This document shows, piece after piece, positions 6,416 to 6,787 of a stretch of 6,787 bases of DNA (position 1 is the first letter of the stretch; each line of letters opens with the position of its first letter). This DNA comes from JANRKT01 sp033763355. GTDB lineage: Bacteria > Bacteroidota > Bacteroidia > Chitinophagales > Chitinophagaceae. Location: positions 1 through 6,787 of the forward strand of contig JANRKT010000254.1 in the NCBI GenBank assembly GCA_033763355.1, written 5' to 3'. The position numbers and the translations under genes are program-made. The notes under the pieces were generated by a model. That model saw only the letters and a list, made by a program, of their open reading frames with translations. It was not told the DNA's origin and did no database searches.

Positions 6416-6613
6416 ATGCCAAAGGTTAAAACCAATTCAAGCGCCAAGAAGCGCTTTAAGGTAACCGCAACCGGTAAAATCACACACCAGAAATCCTTCA
6501 AGCGGCACATCCTTACAAAAAAATCAAAAAAACGCAAACGTGCCCTCCGCAAAGACGGATCGGTGCACAAATCAAACCTTGATTTTGTAAAACGCTTATT
6601 AAGGCTAAAGTAA
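6416..6613 (+). CDS. rpmI: 50S ribosomal protein bL35
   Basis: The gene encodes 65 residues, the usual size for bL35. The protein is very basic and shows the family signature: MPKVKTNSSAKKRFKVTATG at the N-terminus, then KITHQKSFKRHIL, a Lys/Arg-rich segment and the terminal KRLLRLK. bL35 is a structural protein of the large ribosomal subunit. No Shine-Dalgarno sequence precedes the ATG, and a small hairpin ends four bases upstream. It pairs with rplT downstream as in most bacteria, but the 106-base gap between them is filled by short repeats. infC (translation initiation factor IF3), usually directly upstream, is not in the window. The stop codon TAA is also the first three bases of the seven-base repeat that follows. 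Confidence 0.98.
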   Translation: MPKVKTNSSAKKRFKVTATGKITHQKSFKRHILTKKSKKRKRALRKDGSVHKSNLDFVKRLLRLK

Positions 6614-6666
6614 GCCGTAAGCCGTGAGCTGAGAGTTTTGAGCTATGAGCAAAGAGTTTTAAAGCT
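6611..6666 (+). repeat. Degenerate seven-base tandem repeat after rpmI (about eight units)
   Basis: From the rpmI stop codon onward the sequence divides into seven-base units in one phase: TAAGCCG, TAAGCCG, TGAGCTG, AGAGTTT, TGAGCTA, TGAGCAA, AGAGTTT and TAAAGCT. The consensus is roughly T-G/A-A-G-C-T-N. Within it, GAGCTGAGAGTTTT (6626-6639) recurs as GAGCAAAGAGTTTT (6647-6660) with 12 of 14 bases identical. Confidence 0.6.
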
Positions 6667-6683
6667 AAACAGCCAGCCAGACC

Positions 6684-6711
6684 GTAAATCTAAAATTGTA
6701 AATCTAAAATC
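6684..6711 (+). repeat. Two tandem 14-base repeats (four seven-base units) before rplT
   Basis: GTAAATCTAAAATT (6684-6697) is followed directly by GTAAATCTAAAATC (6698-6711), 13 of 14 bases identical. Each copy is two seven-base units (GTAAATC, then TAAAATT or TAAAATC). The block ends eight bases before the rplT start codon, so it covers the region where ribosomes load. Confidence 0.75.
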
Positions 6712-6719
6712 ATTAAGAT

Positions 6720-6787
6720 ATGCCCCGTTCAGTTAATGCCGCCGCCTCAAAGGCCCGCAGAAAAAGGGTCCTGAAACAGGCCAAAGG
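6720..6787 (+). CDS. rplT: 50S ribosomal protein bL20 (N-terminal 22 codons, cut off by window edge)
   Basis: The ATG at 6720 opens a frame reading MPRSVNAAASKARRKRVLKQ and continuing off the right edge, the conserved basic N-terminus of bL20 (typically MPRSVN, ASRARRKRVLK). The full protein is normally about 115-120 residues, so roughly a fifth is visible. bL20 binds 23S rRNA early in large-subunit assembly and, in E. coli and Bacillus, also represses its own operon. Position and strand directly after rpmI support the call. The spacer carries no Shine-Dalgarno sequence and no clear terminator, so the two genes are probably cotranscribed. Confidence 0.95.
   Translation, partial: MPRSVNAAASKARRKRVLKQAK

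Noticed and set aside
6270..6464. A 64-codon plus-strand frame in the rpmI leader, examined as a possible infC remnant or leader peptide
   Set aside because: The translation shows no resemblance to IF3 and runs out of frame into rpmI; the region is better explained as promoter plus leader RNA.
6611..6711. Short repeats considered as a possible CRISPR fragment
   Set aside because: The units are only seven bases long, directly adjacent and without spacers, and no cas gene is present.
1..6787. A previously undescribed multigene system
   Set aside because: Every coding region belongs to a recognised family, the genes are in several separate transcription units on both strands, and no mobile, defence or biosynthetic cluster signs are visible.

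Overview
The window looks like ordinary chromosome from a member of the Bacteroidota, most likely the Chitinophagaceae or a close relative. Four things point there: a SusC/FecA-like outer-membrane barrel protein with a carboxypeptidase-regulatory-like N-terminal domain; genes without Shine-Dalgarno sequences and with AT-rich upstream regions; promoter-like elements of the Bacteroidota type (TTTG, about 19 bases, TAnnTTTG); and protein sequences typical of the phylum. Family assignments come from reading motifs by eye, with no database search.

Layout. Bases 1-2550 (minus strand) hold most of a large outer-membrane beta-barrel receptor; its C-terminal end lies beyond the left edge. Bases 2676-3281 (minus) encode a short DUF445 membrane protein. 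Bases 3282-3380 are a compact divergent promoter region: one promoter faces left to the DUF445 gene and one faces right to a tRNA-His(GUG) gene (3381-3454), which ends in a clear intrinsic terminator. Bases 3647-5788 (plus) encode a Prc/Tsp-type S41 carboxy-terminal processing protease with an intact Ser-Lys-Gln active site, again followed by an intrinsic terminator. Bases 5887-6243 (plus) encode a small MmcQ/YjbR-family protein. A 172-base leader follows, with a promoter element and several hairpins. It leads to rpmI (bL35, 6416-6613) and the first 22 codons of rplT (bL20, from 6720), which continues off the right edge.

The genes do not form a single pathway. The receptor and Prc both act in the envelope, but they are on opposite strands and separated by the tRNA, so nothing in the layout links them. 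rpmI-rplT is the conserved ribosomal protein pair, but infC, usually directly upstream, is replaced here by the MmcQ/YjbR gene, and the pair seems to have its own promoter and structured leader.

I found no CRISPR array, insertion sequence, toxin-antitoxin pair, defence island or other sign of a new multigene system. The parts most worth a second look are non-coding: the palindromic divergent promoter at 3325-3339, the hairpin-rich rpmI leader, and the seven-base periodic repeats in the rpmI-rplT spacer.
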